64,000 bases of DNA from Bin75 sp965223955. GTDB taxonomy: Bacteria; Nitrospirota; Nitrospiria; Nitrospirales; UBA8639. Below the pieces are notes generated by a model. That model was given only the letters and a program-made list of their open reading frames with translations, was not told where the DNA came from and searched no databases. The stretch lies in contig OZ245029.1 in the NCBI GenBank assembly GCA_965223955.1, positions 1,054,001 to 1,118,000 on the forward strand, in the 5' to 3' direction. Position numbers and translations under genes: made by a program. This document shows positions 50,479-59,264 of this stretch, in pieces. Every line of letters starts with the position of its first letter. Positions within the stretch are counted from its first letter, which is position 1.

Positions 50479-52533
50479 CTAAGGTTGAGCACCAGCGCCA
50501 GTCAGTTTGGCGATGATTTCCTTGACGTTGCCGGACTTCATGGCTTCTTCCATGGTGTGTTTGGCTTGCTCGATCCCTTCGTTGGCCACTTCGATGGTGA
50601 TGTGAGTGGTCCCCAGCTTCTCGGCGTGCTTGATGATGAGGGCTCGGGTGCAATCGCGCATGAACCCTTCGGGCGCGCGTTCCAACCGTTGCAAGGCCTC
50701 GGGCTCCCAATCGTAGGGCGAGTCGGGTACTGGCGCCGTCTCGGGGGCGGGGGCGGGCTGTTCCGCGTCCGTCTCCTTGTTGGCGAAAATCGGGGTATAG
50801 TCTTCGCTGGCGGCTTCGTCAATCATGGGAGAGGCATACTCCAACGTGATCGTGGTCATGCCGAGTTTTCTCGCGGTCTTTTCGATCTTGGCTTTAGCGC
50901 GGCGGCGTTGGAAGCCCGCGGGGACCGCCCGAATGGCTTCTTTCGCGTCTTTGGTCCATTGCATGGGCACGTCGTCATAGGCCATTTGCGTTTCCAGGAC
51001 CCCTTCCTGCTTGGCCGCGGCGTCGAACATGCTCTTGTCGACCGTTTTGAAGCCGTCGCCCGCTCCCCCGCAAATCGGACATTTCACGGGTTGGGTGCCT
51101 TTGCCGATGTACCCGCACCCATCGCAAACGTAATAGGGCTGGGCCATGCGGTCCAGATAGGATTGCGTGGACGGGCTTACCGCCGGATTCGCGGCAGGCT
51201 CCTTTTCTTCAACCACCTGGTTGACCATGCCGCTGAGGGTCGAGCCCATAAGATCCGTCGCCACGGCGTCGTCGGCTTGCATCTGGTTGCGGTCGATCCC
51301 TGCCTCGTCGAGTTGGCCGCCCAGGGCTTTCATCGCATCCATGGCCCCTTTCGGCAAAATATCACCGATCGCGTTATCGACCACAGAATTGCTGATGATG
51401 GTATGCCCTTTTTCAATGGCATAGCGGTGAATGGCGGTCTTGGCGACGCCACGCGCAAACACCGGAACCTTTTCCATCCGAAGCAAGGCTTCCTCGGTCC
51501 AGGCAATGGTATATTCCGCTTGGGTGTCGATCGGCGGGACGAATCTTTTATTGGAAATCAGGACGTTACAGGTCACCGCCCGAAGCAGATTCTCGGTGTT
51601 GCTGCCGATATCCATGTCATCGTCGCTGTGCACGCCGATGCGCCCGACAATCAGCAACCAGGGTTTTTCTTTCCGAACGTACTGGAGGACTTTTTCGAAC
51701 GCCTTCCCGTCCAGGAGGGTCGTGCGAATATCCGATCCTTCTTCCTGGGCGATTTCGCGGGAAATATCCAGATGCGATTGGTAGATTTTGGCCAATCCGC
51801 TATCGATCACTTCCTCATGGAGTTTTTCCTGTTCCTTGAAGCGAAAGACCTTGCCGGCCTCTTCGTTCAGGACCCCGGAAATGCTGTGAAAGGCGGCATA
51901 GTGAAAATACGGATCAAAGGCGGAAATAGCCTCGACCGGCTTGTTCAACGCTTTCCCCATGGCCAGCCCGGTTTTCAATCCGCCGAAGCTGTACGGGCTG
52001 CCGTCCACGGCCACGACGATTTTCCCCCCGTTCATGGGCTTGAGGTCTTTCACGATAAACATGTCCGAATTGCGAACCCGGCGCAGGACCCGTTCGGTAT
52101 TGCTGCCGATCACGGAATCCTTCACGGCGCCCACCCCCAGCGAGCCCATAATGGTCAGGTCGTAGGCATTGGTATTGATGTCTTCGGCCAACACCTTCCA
52201 ATTGCGACCTTCCAGGGATCGTCGTTCCAGGGGGAGATTCGACTCGGTACACTTTTTATCCACGTAGTCGAGGTAGGAATCGGTAATGATCTGGAGCCCG
52301 CGCGTGATGAGGGAATCGTGAATCTTGCGTTGACGGTCGAGCTCTTTTTCGTCGTGATATTCTTCCGGGAGCCCCGCTTCCATTTGCTTGAACCGCTTAT
52401 CGTGCATTTTGGCGGCATAGACGTGGCTGCCGACGATTTTTGATCCAAATTCCTGCGCCAACTGCACACCCAGATCGACGGCCATATTGGAATGGTCTGA
52501 ATTATCGACCGGGATGTAGATGGTTTTATACAT
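50479..52533 (-). CDS. Multi-domain protein: two universal-stress domains, rubredoxin-like knuckle and three PCP-reductase-like domains
   Basis: 684 residues. USP domain 1 (1-162) and 2 (170-327) both have the ATP-binding G-x2-G-x(8-9)-G-S/T signature (GSLGVGAVKDSVIGSNT; GRIGVHSDDDMDIGSNT). A first PCP-reductase-like unit lies at 343-393 (WTEEALLRMEKVPVFARGVA). A rubredoxin-like zinc/iron knuckle is at 466-495 (YYVCDGCGYIGKG...CPICGGAGDGF). Second and third PCP units follow at 524-575 (WTKDAKEAIRAVPAGFQRRR) and 606-655 (WEPEALQRLERAPEGFMRDC). Soluble. The gene is 14 bases upstream of the radical SAM gene that carries the same PCP domain. Confidence 0.85.
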   Translation of the reverse strand: MYKTIYIPVDNSDHSNMAVDLGVQLAQEFGSKIVGSHVYAAKMHDKRFKQMEAGLPEEYHDEKELDRQRKIHDSLITRGLQIITDSYLDYVDKKCTESNLPLERRSLEGRNWKVLAEDINTNAYDLTIMGSLGVGAVKDSVIGSNTERVLRRVRNSDMFIVKDLKPMNGGKIVVAVDGSPYSFGGLKTGLAMGKALNKPVEAISAFDPYFHYAAFHSISGVLNEEAGKVFRFKEQEKLHEEVIDSGLAKIYQSHLDISREIAQEEGSDIRTTLLDGKAFEKVLQYVRKEKPWLLIVGRIGVHSDDDMDIGSNTENLLRAVTCNVLISNKRFVPPIDTQAEYTIAWTEEALLRMEKVPVFARGVAKTAIHRYAIEKGHTIISNSVVDNAIGDILPKGAMDAMKALGGQLDEAGIDRNQMQADDAVATDLMGSTLSGMVNQVVEEKEPAANPAVSPSTQSYLDRMAQPYYVCDGCGYIGKGTQPVKCPICGGAGDGFKTVDKSMFDAAAKQEGVLETQMAYDDVPMQWTKDAKEAIRAVPAGFQRRRAKAKIEKTARKLGMTTITLEYASPMIDEAASEDYTPIFANKETDAEQPAPAPETAPVPDSPYDWEPEALQRLERAPEGFMRDCTRALIIKHAEKLGTTHITIEVANEGIEQAKHTMEEAMKSGNVKEIIAKLTGAGAQP

Positions 52534-53064
52534 GAGAAGCCTCCTTACGAAACTTCACGAGTCGAATCGGGTCTCACACCTTCGGTGGAATACGAGAAGT
52601 CGCACCACGAGGGCCAAAAATTTGAAATGGATCTTAGCACCTGACATTTGGGCAATGCAACAAGATGTGTGGGGCAACAACGCCCCGACAGACCCCGCCA
52701 TGGCCTGCGGAGACAGGTGTCAAGAATGATAGTTCCAAATGCCGGCGTGTATGGCAAAACGTTGTGCCTATCGCTTACTCGGCGCGGCGCCAGTGCCTTT
52801 GTCTTCCCCTCCTTCTCCCTCCCTCTGTCATCCTCGACATCTCCCCTCCTGCCATCCTCGGCATCTCCCCCTCCTGTCATCCTCGACATTAGTAATCGAG
52901 GATCCAGGGGTTTGCTTTTGTTTTCAGTAGGGGCCGCATCTCATGCGGCCCGGCCTCTCCGCTTCGTCGCCGCGAGATCCTTGGTCAAAGCCAGGGACAT
53001 GCCTCATCGCGCCGTCTTTTAAGAAATGACACGTGCGGAGTGAGAGCCTTGGCGCGCGGGAGCT
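52534..53064. repeat. Repeat-rich gap upstream of the stress/radical SAM operon
   Basis: 52827-52910 carries three 'TGTCATCCTCGACAT' units ending in the ...TAATCGAGGATCCAG form, and 52928-53020 a 'gccgcatctcatgcggcc' copy with its 'catgcctcatcgcgcc' partner. The operon promoter should be in 52534-52650; no clear boxes. No gene. Confidence 0.6.
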
Positions 53065-53451
53065 TCAGTGGCCGGGGTTGGCACGAGAAACGTAGATAGT
53101 GTTCAGCTCTCTCAGGAACCGCAGCACTACTTTTCGTAGTGTGTTGGGTATTTGGCGAAAATAGTGCAGCAGCGCTTTTTCTTCGCTGGTGAGGGTAGGA
53201 TAGTCCGGTGCCGGCGGCATCGCCGCTGTCTCTCGCATTCGGGGGTACCCCTTGCCCGTTGCCAGCCATCGCGGGTCTTGTCTCAGCAAACTGGCGAGGG
53301 CGAAAAAGTGATCCAGTTTCATATTCTTGATCAAGCCCCGCTCCCATTGATTGACCGCAGAAGCCGAGATGTGCAGGGCCTTGGCGACGTCCGCTTGGGA
53401 CAAGCCCGCTTCTTCCCGGGCGGCTCGAATTCTATTGGTCAGTGTCTTCAT
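53065..53451 (-). CDS. XRE-family (cI-like) regulator
   Basis: 128 residues from ATG 53451. Lambda-repressor-type helix-turn-helix: MKTLTNRIRAAREEAGLSQADVAKALHISASAVNQWERGLIK, then HFFALASLLRQDPRWLATGKG. The C-terminal part lacks the LexA-type protease domain. Such proteins often come from prophages. No phage genes are adjacent, so it may be an adopted regulator. The longer frame upstream is unsupported. Confidence 0.8.
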   Translation of the reverse strand: MKTLTNRIRAAREEAGLSQADVAKALHISASAVNQWERGLIKNMKLDHFFALASLLRQDPRWLATGKGYPRMRETAAMPPAPDYPTLTSEEKALLHYFRQIPNTLRKVVLRFLRELNTIYVSRANPGH

Positions 53452-53893
53452 GAAAAGGATGGGTCCCCTCCTTCTTTCAGGAGCCGGCAAGTATTCACCA
53501 TTTTCGTATAAGTATGCTTGAATAAAGAAAATTAGCGTGTGCTTGTTGCCGTCACTGGTCGCCCCGCGGCCTCTCCGGAGTTGTCGCTGCGGCATCTTAT
53601 TCCACTAAGAGAGGCCGCCTGAAAGAACGCGTCATGAGATGGCGCGGCTACGAAGGCAAGGACGCGTGATTCCTGCCCGGCATTGATTTTTTTTTGAAAT
53701 CCGTTTAGGATCTTCCAAATCCGTTTAGAATATGGCGGCATTGAAGATGCCCGGGGGTGCCAGGAGAGGTTTCTCTTTGTCCTTATCAAGTGCCCCTGCT
53801 TGGATACGCTCGTTCACGCTGTTTTCGTCCCTACACATGAGGGTTTCAACCATTTGAAAACAATGACGTTTTTCCTGAACAGGCATTTTGTGT
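53452..53893. other. Gene-free region upstream of the metK promoter
   Basis: No supported gene. 53600-53660 is a 'ggtcgccc...catgagatggcgcggctacgaagg' repeat copy. An 84-codon reverse frame at 53725-53979 has no homology and is rejected. Confidence 0.5.
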
Positions 53894-53924
53894 TTGACAA
53901 ACCTGCGTGCTTTTTCTTTATGGT
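53894..53924 (+). promoter_or_regulatory. Probable metK promoter
   Basis: Perfect TTGACA at 53894-53899. Candidate -10 elements are TTTATG at 53917 (17-base spacer) or TATGGT at 53919 (19-base spacer). This places the transcript start near 53930, about 125 bases before metK, just before the hairpins. Confidence 0.5.
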
Positions 53925-53931
53925 AGTGGGT

Positions 53932-54028
53932 CTTCAGGCTGCCCGCCTGAGAGTTTTGGGCGTCCCAATTCTTTAACACCTCGCTAAGGCACTCCTCTCC
54001 GACACGCTGAGCAGGGGATGCCTTTTTG
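53932..54028 (+). promoter_or_regulatory. Structured 5' leader of metK ending in a terminator-like hairpin
   Basis: In order: hairpin CAGGC/GCCTG (53935-53939 with 53945-53949, extendable by a few bases), hairpin TTGGG/CCCAA (53956-53960 with 53964-53968), then an AAGGCA/TGCCTT stem with one mismatch and G-U pairs (53986-54024) followed by TTTTTG. The ribosome site GGGAAAGG lies after it. The layout promoter-leader-terminator-gene is what transcription-attenuation or riboswitch systems show. It does not match the SAM-I, SAM-II or SAH consensus I know. Confidence 0.45.
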
Positions 54029-54054
54029 TTTATTTATAGGGAAAGGTCACCGTA

Positions 54055-55212
54055 ATGAGTCACCAGAATTTCTTGTTTACCTCCGAGTCCGTCACCGAGG
54101 GACATCCGGATAAAATTGCCGACCAGATCTCCGATGGCATCCTGGATGCCATTATGGCGAAAGATAAAAATTGCCGGGTGGCGTGTGAGACGATTCTCAC
54201 GACCGGTTTGGCGTTCGTGGCGGGAGAAATTTCCACGAAGGCGTACGTTGAAATCCCCGATATCATTCGGCAAACCATTCGTGACGTGGGCTATACCGAT
54301 GCCACCTGGGGGTTCGACTACCGCACCTGCTCGGTGTTGACGGCGATCGATGCCCAATCCGGCGATATTGCCATGGGCGTGGATACGGGTGGCGCGGGCG
54401 ATCAGGGATTGATGTTCGGCTACGCGACCAATGAGACGAGCGAATTGATGCCCATGCCGATCGTGTTGGCCCATCGCCTGACGAAACGATTGGCTGAGGT
54501 CAGGAAGACGAACCTGCTGCCCTGGGTGCGACCCGATGGGAAGTCCCAGGTGACTATCGAGTATAAAAACGGCAAGCCGGTCCGGGTCGATACGATCGTG
54601 GTCTCCACCCAGCATAGCGACAAGGTGACGTCCAAAAAAATCGAGCAGGACATTAAAGAAAAAGTCATTAAACCCGTGATGCCGAAAGGGATCTTCGATC
54701 CGAAGCGGGTCACGTTTCATATCAACCCGACGGGCCGGTTCGTGACGGGGGGGCCCATGGGCGATACCGGGTTGACCGGTCGCAAGATCATTGTCGATAC
54801 CTACGGCGGCGTGGGGAGCCATGGCGGCGGCGCTTTTTCCGGAAAGGATCCCAGTAAGGTGGACCGGTCGGCGTCGTATATGGCCCGGTATATTGCCAAG
54901 AATATCGTGGCGGCGAAATTGGCCGAGAAATGTGAAGTGCAGTTGGCGTATGCAATCGGGGTGCCGGAGCCCGTCTCCGTGCTCGTCGATGCGAAAGGGA
55001 CGGAGAAAGTCGCGATCGAGGTCATCGATAACCTGGTCAGAAAACATTTTCCGATGACCCCGCGTGGCATCATCGATTATTTGAAATTGCGACGCCCCAT
55101 TTATAAGGAGACGGCAGCCTATGGGCATTTTGGGCGGAGCGGTCCGGGGTTCACTTGGGAAAAAACGGATAAGGCCTTGATTTTGAAGCAGGCCGTCGAC
55201 TTGAACCTGTGA
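54055..55212 (+). CDS. metK: S-adenosylmethionine synthetase
   Basis: 385 residues. Signature motifs: TSESVTEGHPDKIADQISD, the ATP/K+ site region DTGGAGDQGLMFGYA, GAFSGKDPSKVDRSASYMARY, and GKSQVTIEYKNGKPV. Tetrameric cytosolic enzyme that makes SAM from methionine and ATP. Followed after 43 bases by ahcY, so both are in one SAM-cycle transcript. GGGAAAGG precedes the ATG. Confidence 0.97.
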   Translation: MSHQNFLFTSESVTEGHPDKIADQISDGILDAIMAKDKNCRVACETILTTGLAFVAGEISTKAYVEIPDIIRQTIRDVGYTDATWGFDYRTCSVLTAIDAQSGDIAMGVDTGGAGDQGLMFGYATNETSELMPMPIVLAHRLTKRLAEVRKTNLLPWVRPDGKSQVTIEYKNGKPVRVDTIVVSTQHSDKVTSKKIEQDIKEKVIKPVMPKGIFDPKRVTFHINPTGRFVTGGPMGDTGLTGRKIIVDTYGGVGSHGGGAFSGKDPSKVDRSASYMARYIAKNIVAAKLAEKCEVQLAYAIGVPEPVSVLVDAKGTEKVAIEVIDNLVRKHFPMTPRGIIDYLKLRRPIYKETAAYGHFGRSGPGFTWEKTDKALILKQAVDLNL

Positions 55213-55255
55213 GGGTGAGGGGTTGGTCGAGTCCAAGCAGAAAGGAGCAATGAAT

Positions 55256-56638
55256 ATGGGTATGGCTACGCAACTTGAAAAACCGGTGTGTGATTATAAG
55301 GTGGCGGATATCAACCTGGCCGATTGGGGTCGAAAAGAGATTCAAATTGCCGAAACGGAGATGCCCGGACTGATGGCGTTGAGGGAAAAATATCGAGCGG
55401 CCCAACCCCTCAAGGGCGCGAGGATTCTCGGGTGCATTCACATGACGATCCAGACGGCCGTCTTGATTGAGACCCTGATGGAGTTGGGGGCGGAAGTGCG
55501 GTGGTCCTCCTGCAACATTTTCTCCACGCAGGATCATGCAGCGGCCGCGATCGCGAGCCGGGGCATTCCGGTGTACGCGTGGAAAGGCGAGACGCTTGAA
55601 GAATATGACTGGTGCCTCGATCAAACCATTGTGAAGGATGGCCGGCCCTGGGATGCCAACATGGTCCTGGACGACGGGGGCGATTTGACCCTGATGCTCC
55701 ATGACAAGTACCCGGCGATGTTGGACAAAATCCACGGCATCACGGAAGAGACCACCACGGGGGTGCATCGCCTTCAGGAGCGGTTGGACAACGGCACCCT
55801 GAAAGTGCCGGTCATCAACGTGAACGATTCGGTCACGAAATCGAAAAACGACAATAAATACGGGTGCCGGCACAGTTTGAACGATGCGATCAAGCGGGGC
55901 ACGGACCATTTGTTGTCAGGGAAGAAGGCCCTGGTGGTCGGGTATGGAGACGTGGGGAAAGGGTCGGCGCAATCCCTGCGCCAGGAAGGCATGATCGTGA
56001 GGGTGTCGGAAGTCGATCCCATTTGCGCGATGCAGGCCTGCATGGACGGCTTTGAAGTCGTGTCGCCCTACAATCAGGGAATCAATACGGGGAAAGCCGA
56101 AGATCTGAACACGGCGCTGTTGGGCAATACGGACCTGATCGTGACGGCAACCGGCAATTACAACGTCTGTGACGCAGCCATATTGCAAGCCCTGAAACCG
56201 GGAGCCGTGGTCTGCAATATCGGCCACTTCGACAATGAAATCGATACGGCCTATATGCGGAAACATTGGGAATGGGAAGAGGTGAAGCCGCAAGTTCATA
56301 AAATCTATCGCAGCGCGCTCGCCAATGACCACCTGATCCTCTTGTCCGAAGGGCGACTGGTGAACCTGGGCAACGCGACCGGCCATCCTTCCAGGATTAT
56401 GGACGGGTCCTTTTCCAACCAGGTCCTCGCGCAGATTCATTTGTTCGGGAAGAAATTCGCCGACACTCCCGGGGCTCCCGTCACCGTCGAAGTGCTGCCG
56501 AAAAAGCTCGATGAAGAGGTGGCCGACTATATGGTGCGAGGGTTCGGTGGGACGCTGACCAAACTCACAGATGAACAGGCCTCCTACATCAACGTGCCGG
56601 TCGAAGGCCCGTACAAGCCGGAAACCTACAGGTACTGA
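55256..56638 (+). CDS. ahcY: S-adenosylhomocysteine hydrolase
   Basis: 460 residues from ATG 55256, with AAAGGAG eight bases upstream; ATGs at 55250 and 55262 are less well placed. NAD-binding VVGYGDVGKGSAQSL, substrate residues in HMTIQTAVLIETL, DDGGDLT and EETTTGVHRL, and the C-terminal NAD-reaching tail ending KPETYRY. Removes SAH, the product inhibitor of methyltransferases. With metF and metK it completes most of the methyl cycle encoded here. Confidence 0.97.
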   Translation: MGMATQLEKPVCDYKVADINLADWGRKEIQIAETEMPGLMALREKYRAAQPLKGARILGCIHMTIQTAVLIETLMELGAEVRWSSCNIFSTQDHAAAAIASRGIPVYAWKGETLEEYDWCLDQTIVKDGRPWDANMVLDDGGDLTLMLHDKYPAMLDKIHGITEETTTGVHRLQERLDNGTLKVPVINVNDSVTKSKNDNKYGCRHSLNDAIKRGTDHLLSGKKALVVGYGDVGKGSAQSLRQEGMIVRVSEVDPICAMQACMDGFEVVSPYNQGINTGKAEDLNTALLGNTDLIVTATGNYNVCDAAILQALKPGAVVCNIGHFDNEIDTAYMRKHWEWEEVKPQVHKIYRSALANDHLILLSEGRLVNLGNATGHPSRIMDGSFSNQVLAQIHLFGKKFADTPGAPVTVEVLPKKLDEEVADYMVRGFGGTLTKLTDEQASYINVPVEGPYKPETYRY

Positions 56639-57215
56639 TTGTCGCGTTCGTTCTTTTGTCGTGGCGCGGCCTCGTGGTTATCCTGCGCAACACGCCTCAT
56701 CTGTCATCCTGAGCGAAGCGCTTGTCCTGAGCGAAGCGAAGGAACTATCTGCTTTTCCAGGCGTTCGGTGGTTGAGGGAGAGATTCCTCGCCTGCGGCTC
56801 GGAATGACCATGTTGGTGTATTGCTCGGAATGCCAGGCCAGCTTTTTCTTCCCCTTTGTAAGGGAGGGTAGGTGGGGTAGAGCCAACCGTCCCTGGAGCA
56901 CGGAGGTTCGCCGTCTTGGTCACTACCTCTACCTCCCCTCACCCCTCCTTACAAAGGAGGGGTGAGGGGAGGCGGCAGGAGGCATGTCCCGGTTGTGAAT
57001 TGACAAGCTCTCCCGGAAATTCCTATGGTGATTTCCCCGGTCAGCACCGGGGAATGGTGGGTCAAAAGCCTCATGCAGCCGATCTTGAAAATGGCCTAAA
57101 TATCCGGCCTGTTGGGGCTTTTTCCAGGTTGCGAAATTCCGTGGACCGGCATACAGTACTCGTGCAGTCAAATCAGCGGTTCTTATATTCTTCATGAACT
57201 TGGGGAAATAAACCT
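56639..57215. repeat. Repeat-rich gap upstream of the oxoacid oxidoreductase operon
   Basis: 56700-56830: GTCATCCTGAGCGAAGCG family units. 56860-56985: CCCTTTGTAAGGGAGGG and the ctctacctcccctcacccctcc block with gtagag at both sides. No gene. The operon promoter probably lies in 57000-57210, unseen. Confidence 0.6.
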
Positions 57216-57833
57216 ATGTCGACAATGTATCAGGTTTTACGAGGTCCGGAGCATTTTCTCCCCCCGGCGGCAGCCAGTATGGGCATTCGTCTGCCGGACC
57301 CGGGGCAGGCTCATATTCATGGGAAAATCGTCAATGAGGATGAGGCCATGGAAGTCGCGGCCCGCCAGTTCCTGTCAGCCAAAGTTCCGACGATTTTTCC
57401 CGGTCCGCTTGTCCTGTGGGCCTGGAATGAAAAAGCGGCCGGAAAGGCCACGGCGGTCAGGCATTTATATGAAACGCTTAAGGCATGCGTGACCCCGTCC
57501 CAGCAGGCGATGCTCATTCCCATGCCCGATTACCGGCCCAAGTATCCGAAAATCAACCCTGAAGTCGAAATCAATCCCAATCATCCCAATCTCACTATTT
57601 GGCATAACAAGATCGACACCTGCATGTTCGTCGGCGTTCACTGTCACCAGGCGAACCTGTCCCTCAAGATTATTCGTGGAGGTACCTATTGTTATACCAT
57701 GGCCATGTGCGCCCAGGCGGGCCATGAAGATGCCATGCTGTCTTTCCGGGATGCCACGGCCGAGAAGATCATGAAATTGGCCGATTGGGTGAAAAAATTA
57801 AAAGGGTCGGTCGAGCCGCCTAAAGACGACTGA
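57216..57833 (+). CDS. Small subunit of five-gene 2-oxoacid:ferredoxin oxidoreductase (CO dehydrogenase beta/ACS epsilon-like)
   Basis: 205 residues. Not a TPP, ferredoxin or gamma subunit. The pattern AMEVAARQFLSAKVPTIFPGPLVLWAWNEKAAGKATAV, and later NHPNLTIWHNKIDTCMFVGVHCHQANLSLKIIRGGTYCYT, fits the family annotated as CO dehydrogenase beta-subunit-like, the small subunit found with five-subunit oxidoreductases of Hydrogenobacter and Nitrospira. It leads the operon, 135 bases before the alpha gene. Its exact role, possibly assembly or electron transfer, is not visible. No cluster motif. Confidence 0.7.
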   Translation: MSTMYQVLRGPEHFLPPAAASMGIRLPDPGQAHIHGKIVNEDEAMEVAARQFLSAKVPTIFPGPLVLWAWNEKAAGKATAVRHLYETLKACVTPSQQAMLIPMPDYRPKYPKINPEVEINPNHPNLTIWHNKIDTCMFVGVHCHQANLSLKIIRGGTYCYTMAMCAQAGHEDAMLSFRDATAEKIMKLADWVKKLKGSVEPPKDD

Positions 57834-57968
57834 GGCTTGAGGCCGGAGCGGAAGACATTTTTTCATTTCTTTACCATTCGCAAGACGTTACAATAGAACA
57901 ACACGTTGTTCAGATGAAACACCCTGTAAGAAAAAGCTGGTAGCCCTAATGCAGAAGGAGACGCAATC

Positions 57969-59177
57969 ATGGCAACTCAATCGTTAATCGGGACAAAAAA
58001 CAGAGCCGGGCAGGTGGTGACGGATGCCTGGAAGCTGTTGCATGAAGCCGAGCGAACTCCCTGTTTTTATACGGGCAGTGAAGTCATTAAAGAAGCGGTC
58101 AGGCGTACGAATTGCGACGTCATGATTGCGTATCCGATTACCCCGCAAAGTGAAGCCGCGGCGTTGATCGGAGAATTGTTTGCCGAAGGGTTTATCGGAG
58201 ACTACTTTCGCGGGGAAAGTGAATTCGCGGTGATGTCCCAATGCGCCGGGGCGGCCTTCGGCGGTGCGCGGGTGTTCACCACAACCGCGGGTCCGGGCAC
58301 CATGCGCGCCATGGAGAACTTTCCGATGTGGGCCGGGGCGCGTCTGCCCATTCAAATGATCGTGACCTGTCGAGGCATTAACTCTCCCCTCTCCATTCAG
58401 CCGGATACGTTGGAAATCTCGTATCTCTTGAACACCGGGATGCTGGTCTGGCATGCCGAAACGGCGCAGGATTTTTATGACTGGATTTTAAAAGGGTACA
58501 TGGTGTCGGAAGAGCCGGACGTGCATTTGCCGTTGGCGCTGTGTTGTGACGGGTTTTTCGTGACCCATACCAAAGACATCGTGAACCTGACGCCCGCCGA
58601 CATGTGTCTGCCGCCCTATGATCCGTATCGGTCTCCCGTGCCGTGTATGGATATGGAATGTCCGCCGGTCCGTATGATGCGTGACCCGTTCGTCATGAAG
58701 AGCAATTATATCAGTTATGCCACCCATGCAAGCTGGCAACAGGAGGTGTGGGCAGCCATAGAGCGGTCCAGAAAACACACCATTCGGTGGTTGGACGGCC
58801 TGATTGAAGTGGACAAGCCCGATGCCGACGTTTTGATCGTCGCATCCGGTACGGCGGTTTCCCAAGGGCGTGAAGCCCAGATCCTCCTGGAAGAAGAGGG
58901 CATCGACGTGGGAATCGTCAAAATTAAAGTGCTTCGGCCATGGCCGGGAGAAGAAATTCAGGAAGTCACCAAGCATGCCAAACATATCATCGTGCCGGAG
59001 TTCAACGTCACTGGTTGGCTTGCCAAAGAAATTCGTGCCACGATTACGAATCCGGAGCGAGTGTATGCCGGTCCTCACGTTTGCGGGGGCATGACCATGC
59101 CGCCGGAAATTATTACGGCCGACGTCAAGAAGCAATTGGGCATTAAATCCGAAAGCTTGGCCGGACGCGGAAGCTGA
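57969..59177 (+). CDS. porA: 2-oxoacid:ferredoxin oxidoreductase alpha subunit
   Basis: 402 residues. AYPITPQSEAAALIGELF is the alpha-subunit signature, with AEGFIGDYFRGESEFAVMSQCAGAAFGGARVFTTTAGPG following, and the C-terminal domain VLIVASGTAVSQGREAQILLEEEG. By family this part binds part of the TPP site and the oxoacid. The cluster likely acts on pyruvate or 2-oxoglutarate; in autotrophs of this type it runs reductively in carbon fixation. Start ATG follows AGAAGGAG. Confidence 0.92.
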   Translation: MATQSLIGTKNRAGQVVTDAWKLLHEAERTPCFYTGSEVIKEAVRRTNCDVMIAYPITPQSEAAALIGELFAEGFIGDYFRGESEFAVMSQCAGAAFGGARVFTTTAGPGTMRAMENFPMWAGARLPIQMIVTCRGINSPLSIQPDTLEISYLLNTGMLVWHAETAQDFYDWILKGYMVSEEPDVHLPLALCCDGFFVTHTKDIVNLTPADMCLPPYDPYRSPVPCMDMECPPVRMMRDPFVMKSNYISYATHASWQQEVWAAIERSRKHTIRWLDGLIEVDKPDADVLIVASGTAVSQGREAQILLEEEGIDVGIVKIKVLRPWPGEEIQEVTKHAKHIIVPEFNVTGWLAKEIRATITNPERVYAGPHVCGGMTMPPEIITADVKKQLGIKSESLAGRGS

Positions 59178-59264
59178 CATGGTCTGTGTCGATCACCGCA
59201 TCTGTCAAACCGGCATGCGGAATTAATGTGGAAATTTTGAATATGTGTTTATTAGGAGGCGTCC

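Noticed and set aside
50452..52443. Long antisense frame of 663 codons opposite the stress/PCP protein gene
   Set aside because: Its sequence is a mirror of a GC-biased gene (Asp/Val/Phe/Gly-rich low-complexity translation); the minus-strand product has clear domains. The same applies to the long antisense frames at 28031-29089, 35526-36614, 38785-39888 and 54034-55236.
53065..53451. Prophage repressor marking a prophage
   Set aside because: No integrase, structural or lysis genes within the window; single regulator only.
53725..53979. 84-codon reverse frame upstream of metK
   Set aside because: No family similarity, no ribosome site, and it overlaps the metK promoter and leader.
53932..54028. 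Known SAM or SAH riboswitch
   Set aside because: The conserved cores of SAM-I, SAM-II and SAH aptamers are not found; kept only as an unclassified structured leader.
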